From Flavobacterium psychrotrophum (GTDB lineage Bacteria; Bacteroidota; Bacteroidia; Flavobacteriales; Flavobacteriaceae): 64,000 bases of DNA. Within the stretch, counting starts at the first letter, position 1. Every line of letters starts with the position of its first letter. Shown here piece by piece: positions 61,038 through 64,000 of the stretch. The translations under genes and the position numbers were made by a program. Below the pieces are notes generated by a model, which worked only from the letters and a program-made list of their open reading frames with translations, searched no databases and was not told the DNA's origin. The stretch is from positions 248,001 through 312,000 of the forward strand of contig NZ_CP031557.1 of NCBI RefSeq assembly GCF_003403075.1, read 5' to 3'.

Positions 61038-62255
61038 ATGAAAAAGATTCTTTTAGCAGCCCTTTGCGTCTTAGGTGTCCAGGTGGCTAAAGCCCAAAAT
61101 AACGATCGTGTTATAACTACCGGTGTTCCCTTTTTACTAATTGCCGCAGATGCCCGTGCCGCGGGTATGGCAGACCAGGGTGTTGCAACATCATCAGATG
61201 CTTACTCACAACAATGGAATCCCGCTAAGTATGCTTTTGCATTAAAAGAGCAGGGTGTTTCATTTAGTTATACACCATACCTTACAAGTATTGCAAATGA
61301 TATTTCGCTTGGGCAGGTAACATATTACAATAAAATTAATGAACAGAGCGCCTTTGGCGCCAGCCTTCGTTATTTTGGTCTTGGAGATATTGAGCTTAGG
61401 CAAACACCAGATCCGGATGAGCCTGTAGTAACACGCAGCCCAAATGAACTTGCTGTAGACCTTTCGTACTCGCTAAAACTTAGCGAACATTTTTCGATGG
61501 CAGTTGCAGGTCGTTTTATTAACTCTAACCTTCGTATTCCGGAAGCCGTAGGTGGTAGCAGCGATGCAAGCGCAGCCAGGACATATGCATTTGACGTAGC
61601 AGGTTTTTATCAAAGCGAAGAAACGGCTTATACAGATTTTGATGGTCGCTGGAGGGCTGGTTTCAACTTTCAGAACCTTGGGCCTAAAATTAGCTATGAC
61701 GGTAATGATATAGATGATAACTTTATTCCTGCCAATTTAAGGCTGGGTGGTGGCTTCGATTTTATTTTTGACGAATACAATACTGTGGGTGTTAGTGTAG
61801 AGTTTGCTAAGTTGCTTGTTCCTACACCTCCTGCAACTGTTGCTCCTATAGATGCAGATGGCGATGGCGAAATAAGCGGTGCAGAACAGGAAGTTGCAAA
61901 CCAGGCATATGATGATAAGCTAAGTAGTTATAACCGTACAAACTGGGTGTCTGGGGCTTTAAAATCATTTGGAGATGCTCCGGGTGGTTTTGGCGAAGAG
62001 CTAAAAGAAATAACGTACTCTGTAGGTGCTGAGTATACTTACAATCAGGCGTTCAACCTGCGTATGGGGTACTTTAATGAGAACCAGCAAAAAGGTGCGC
62101 GTAAGTTTTTCTCTCTTGGTGCCGGTTTTAAATACACCACACTTAAGATAGACCTTTCTTACCTGTTCTCTGCTTCAACAGTAAGAAACCCGCTTGAAAA
62201 TACATTACGTTTTTCGCTTACCTTTAACTTTGGCGACGATTACGACGAATATTAG
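61038..62255 (+). CDS. porV: T9SS outer-membrane shuttle protein PorV (LptO)
   Basis: 405 residues from ATG 61038 (MKKILLAALCVLGVQVAKAQ); the longer frame starting with TTG at 61008 would overlap the promoter. The mature start NDRVITTGVPFLLIAADARAAGMADQGVATSSDAYSQQWNPAKYAF is the FadL-like PorV hallmark. The barrel ends RFSLTFNFGDDYDEY. PorV receives cargo from the SprA translocon and delivers it to PorU. A loop at residues 272-283 reads DADGDGEISGAE, a perfect EF-hand-like calcium loop. It is followed after 3 bp by cdd. Confidence 0.95.
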   Translation: MKKILLAALCVLGVQVAKAQNNDRVITTGVPFLLIAADARAAGMADQGVATSSDAYSQQWNPAKYAFALKEQGVSFSYTPYLTSIANDISLGQVTYYNKINEQSAFGASLRYFGLGDIELRQTPDPDEPVVTRSPNELAVDLSYSLKLSEHFSMAVAGRFINSNLRIPEAVGGSSDASAARTYAFDVAGFYQSEETAYTDFDGRWRAGFNFQNLGPKISYDGNDIDDNFIPANLRLGGGFDFIFDEYNTVGVSVEFAKLLVPTPPATVAPIDADGDGEISGAEQEVANQAYDDKLSSYNRTNWVSGALKSFGDAPGGFGEELKEITYSVGAEYTYNQAFNLRMGYFNENQQKGARKFFSLGAGFKYTTLKIDLSYLFSASTVRNPLENTLRFSLTFNFGDDYDEY

Positions 62256-62258
62256 TAG

Positions 62259-62741
62259 ATGGAACAATTAAGTATTACCACAACGTTTAACGTTTATCCG
62301 TCTGCAGCGGCATTGCCTGCCGATGTGCAGCAGCTAATGGAAAAAGCTGTAGCGGCCAGGAATAACGCATATGCACCTTATTCTAAATTTAGGGTAGGAG
62401 CAGCTTTGCTGCTTGATAACGGCGAAGTGGTTGTAGGGTCTAACCAGGAAAATGCAGCATATCCCAGCGGGCTTTGTGCCGAGAGGGTGGCTATATTTCA
62501 TTCAGGTGCAGTTTATCCGCATGCTAAGATTTTGAAAATGGCCATAACCGCCGCTTCTGAGGGTAGGCTGGTTGATAGTCCTATACCGCCTTGTGGTGCC
62601 TGTAGGCAGTCAATAGGTGAATATGAGCTAAAGCAGGATACGCCTATTGAGATCTGGTTTATGGGAGAAGAAGGCAAAGTATACTGTTCTGAATCGTTAA
62701 AAAACTTACTGCCCCTTGTTTTTGGGAGCAAAGATTTATAG
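62259..62741 (+). CDS. cdd: Cytidine deaminase
   Basis: 160 residues. It hydrolyses cytidine and deoxycytidine to uridine and deoxyuridine in pyrimidine salvage. The zinc site of the homotetrameric class is complete: LCAERVAIF (Cys73, catalytic Glu75) and PPCGACRQSIGEY (Cys112, Cys115). The substrate region YAPYSKFRVGAALLLDNG and the GSNQENAAYPSGLCAER stretch are canonical. It follows porV by 3 bp, so it is in the same transcript. A strong terminator follows 3 bp after the stop. Confidence 0.96.
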   Translation: MEQLSITTTFNVYPSAAALPADVQQLMEKAVAARNNAYAPYSKFRVGAALLLDNGEVVVGSNQENAAYPSGLCAERVAIFHSGAVYPHAKILKMAITAASEGRLVDSPIPPCGACRQSIGEYELKQDTPIEIWFMGEEGKVYCSESLKNLLPLVFGSKDL

Positions 62742-62744
62742 TAC

Positions 62745-62780
62745 AAAGGGGATTGTTTTTTCAATCCCCTTTATTTTTTT
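62745..62780 (+). terminator. Terminator of the porV-cdd transcript
   Basis: AAAGGGGATTG pairs with CAATCCCCTTT around a 6-T loop and runs into ATTTTTTT. Confidence 0.88.
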
Positions 62781-62844
62781 ACCCTGTATTTTAAAAAATA
62801 GTAAAATACTTGGTGTAAATTTTTTAGTTATAAAAGGGATGTGC

Positions 62845-62852
62845 TATTTTTG
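62845..62852 (+). promoter_or_regulatory. Promoter -7 element for pdhA
   Basis: TATTTTTG matches TAnnTTTG and lies 83 bp upstream of the pdhA start; -33 box not clear. Confidence 0.4.
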
Positions 62853-62935
62853 CCTGTCGCAAATTTGTGTGAGGAAAACAGTTTGCGTATCTCTTTAAAT
62901 TTTTTTTAAGTACCACGAGCAACATTAATTGAGCA

Positions 62936-63937
62936 ATGAAAGAAATAACAAAAGAAGTATACCTGAAATGGTATGAAGACATGCAATTTTGGAGAAAGTT
63001 TGAAGACAAGCTTGCGGCTTTATACATTCAGCAAAAAGTTAGGGGTTTCCTCCACTTATACAATGGCCAGGAAGCAGTATTAGCCGGGGCACTTCATGCC
63101 ATGGAACTTGGTAAAGACAAAATGATAACTGCTTACCGTAACCACGTTCAGCCTATAGGTATGGGTGTAGACCCACGCCGCGTTATGGCAGAACTTCTTG
63201 GTAAAGGCACAGGTACTTCTAAAGGGCTTGGCGGTTCTATGCACATCTTCTCTAAAGAAAAAGGTTTTTATGGCGGTCACGGTATTGTGGGTGGCCAGAT
63301 ACCTCTTGGCGCAGGTCTTGCCTTTGCCGATAAATATTTTGAAACCGGTGGTGTAACCATGACCTATTTTGGTGACGGTGCTGCACGCCAGGGATCGCTT
63401 CACGAAGCATTTAACATGGCTATGCTATGGAAGCTTCCTGTAGTATTCATCGTAGAAAATAACGGTTATGCAATGGGTACATCTGTAGAGCGTACCGCTA
63501 ACCATACAGATATCTGGAAACTTGGTCTTGGTTATGAAATGCCATGTGGCCCTGTAGACGGTATGAACCCTGTAAAAGTAGCTGAGGCTATGACAGAGGC
63601 TATAGAGCGCGCACGTCGTGGCGATGGCCCTACCTTCCTTGAAATGAAAACGTACCGTTACCGTGGTCACTCTATGAGTGATGCACAGCACTACCGTACT
63701 AAAGAAGAAGTAGAAGAGTACAAAAAAATAGACCCTATTACCCAGGTGCTTGATGTTATCAAAGAAAATAACTACGCAACGGATGAGGAAATAGAAGCTA
63801 TTGATAACAGGGTTAAAGATCTTGTTGCTGAATGCGAGAAATTTGCTGAGGAGTCTGACTATCCGGAGCTAAGCGTAATGTATGACGTAGTGTACGATCA
63901 GGAAAACTATCCATTCTTACCACATAAACTAAAATAA
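62936..63937 (+). CDS. pdhA: Pyruvate dehydrogenase E1 component, alpha subunit
   Basis: 333 residues. It is the thiamine-diphosphate-dependent E1 subunit that decarboxylates pyruvate and feeds acetyl groups to E2. Visible signatures are RKFEDKLAALY, GQEAVLAGA, MITAYRNHVQPIGMG, the KGLGGSMHIFSKEKGFYGGHGIVGG loop, the ThDP/Mg motif GDGAARQGSLHEAFN...VENNGYAMGT, and the phosphorylation-loop region YRYRGHSMSDAQHYR. The E2 gene starts 3 bp after the stop. The beta subunit is not in the window; in Flavobacterium it is encoded elsewhere. Confidence 0.96.
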   Translation: MKEITKEVYLKWYEDMQFWRKFEDKLAALYIQQKVRGFLHLYNGQEAVLAGALHAMELGKDKMITAYRNHVQPIGMGVDPRRVMAELLGKGTGTSKGLGGSMHIFSKEKGFYGGHGIVGGQIPLGAGLAFADKYFETGGVTMTYFGDGAARQGSLHEAFNMAMLWKLPVVFIVENNGYAMGTSVERTANHTDIWKLGLGYEMPCGPVDGMNPVKVAEAMTEAIERARRGDGPTFLEMKTYRYRGHSMSDAQHYRTKEEVEEYKKIDPITQVLDVIKENNYATDEEIEAIDNRVKDLVAECEKFAEESDYPELSVMYDVVYDQENYPFLPHKLK

Positions 63938-63940
63938 CAC

Positions 63941-64000
63941 ATGGCAAAGATTATAACCATGCCGCGCCTTAGCGATACCATGACAGAAGGTACCGTTGCA
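63941..64000 (+). CDS. Dihydrolipoyl acetyltransferase (E2) of pyruvate dehydrogenase, 5' end only
   Basis: Only 20 codons are in the window: MAKIITMPRLSDTMTEGTVA, the start of a lipoyl domain (the lipoylated Lys would lie beyond the edge). Position right after pdhA and this motif identify the E2 subunit. The gene runs off the right edge. Confidence 0.9.
   Translation, partial: MAKIITMPRLSDTMTEGTVA

Overview
The window reads as chromosomal DNA of a gliding or T9SS-bearing Bacteroidota, most likely family Flavobacteriaceae (Flavobacterium-like). The evidence is two T9SS machinery genes (porU, porV), the gliding lipoprotein gene gldJ, a SprF/PorP-family gene, many proteins with T9SS C-terminal sorting domains (type A and type B), a SusC/SusD polysaccharide utilisation locus with a hybrid two-component regulator, and promoters of the Bacteroidota type (TAnnTTTG). 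No tRNA, rRNA, CRISPR array, insertion sequence or prophage was recognised.

Layout. (1) 1-10.8 kb: the 3' end of one large repeat adhesin, a complete 2031-residue repeat adhesin with a type B sorting domain, a SprF/PorP-like outer-membrane protein and a PorE-like TPR/propeller/OmpA protein, closed by a terminator. (2) 11-18 kb: a beta-1,3-glucan block with a multi-modular GH81 glucanase and a non-catalytic protein made of four near-identical copies of the glucanase's C-terminal glucan-binding-type module separated by three FN3 domains. (3) 18-25.5 kb: an EEP-family hydrolase, an APH-like kinase, two divergent HxlR-regulator/target pairs (cupin, VOC), a GEVED/Ig-like secreted protein and an orphan GH43 lipoprotein. 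(4) 25.5-33.4 kb: a TonB-dependent-receptor-like protein divergent from a LytS/LytTR two-component pair, then a Crp/NAD-epimerase pair and a long RluA-type pseudouridine synthase. (5) 33.4-39.6 kb: a 1784-residue mosaic T9SS substrate and a small conserved hypothetical. (6) 39.7-53.9 kb: a polysaccharide utilisation locus with SusC, SusD, two propeller glycosidases, a clan GH-A glycosidase, an aldose 1-epimerase, a third GH43, and a divergent hybrid two-component sensor. The enzyme set fits an arabinose-containing glycan, such as arabinan or arabinoxylan side chains. (7) 53.9-64 kb: core genes murF, gldJ, porU, porV, cdd, pdhA and the start of the E2 gene.

How they work together. PorU and PorV belong to the machine that cleaves and attaches type A sorting-domain cargo. 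Such cargo is encoded here by the GH81 gene, the tandem-CBM gene, the GEVED/Ig gene and the 1784-residue gene. The type B adhesins depend in related species on a cognate SprF/PorP-like partner, which follows directly. The most unusual item is the 627-bp tandem repeat gene at 15.3-17.9 kb. Second are the within-gene base-composition step near 3.07 kb and a GAAAACG motif found upstream of several glycan-related genes.
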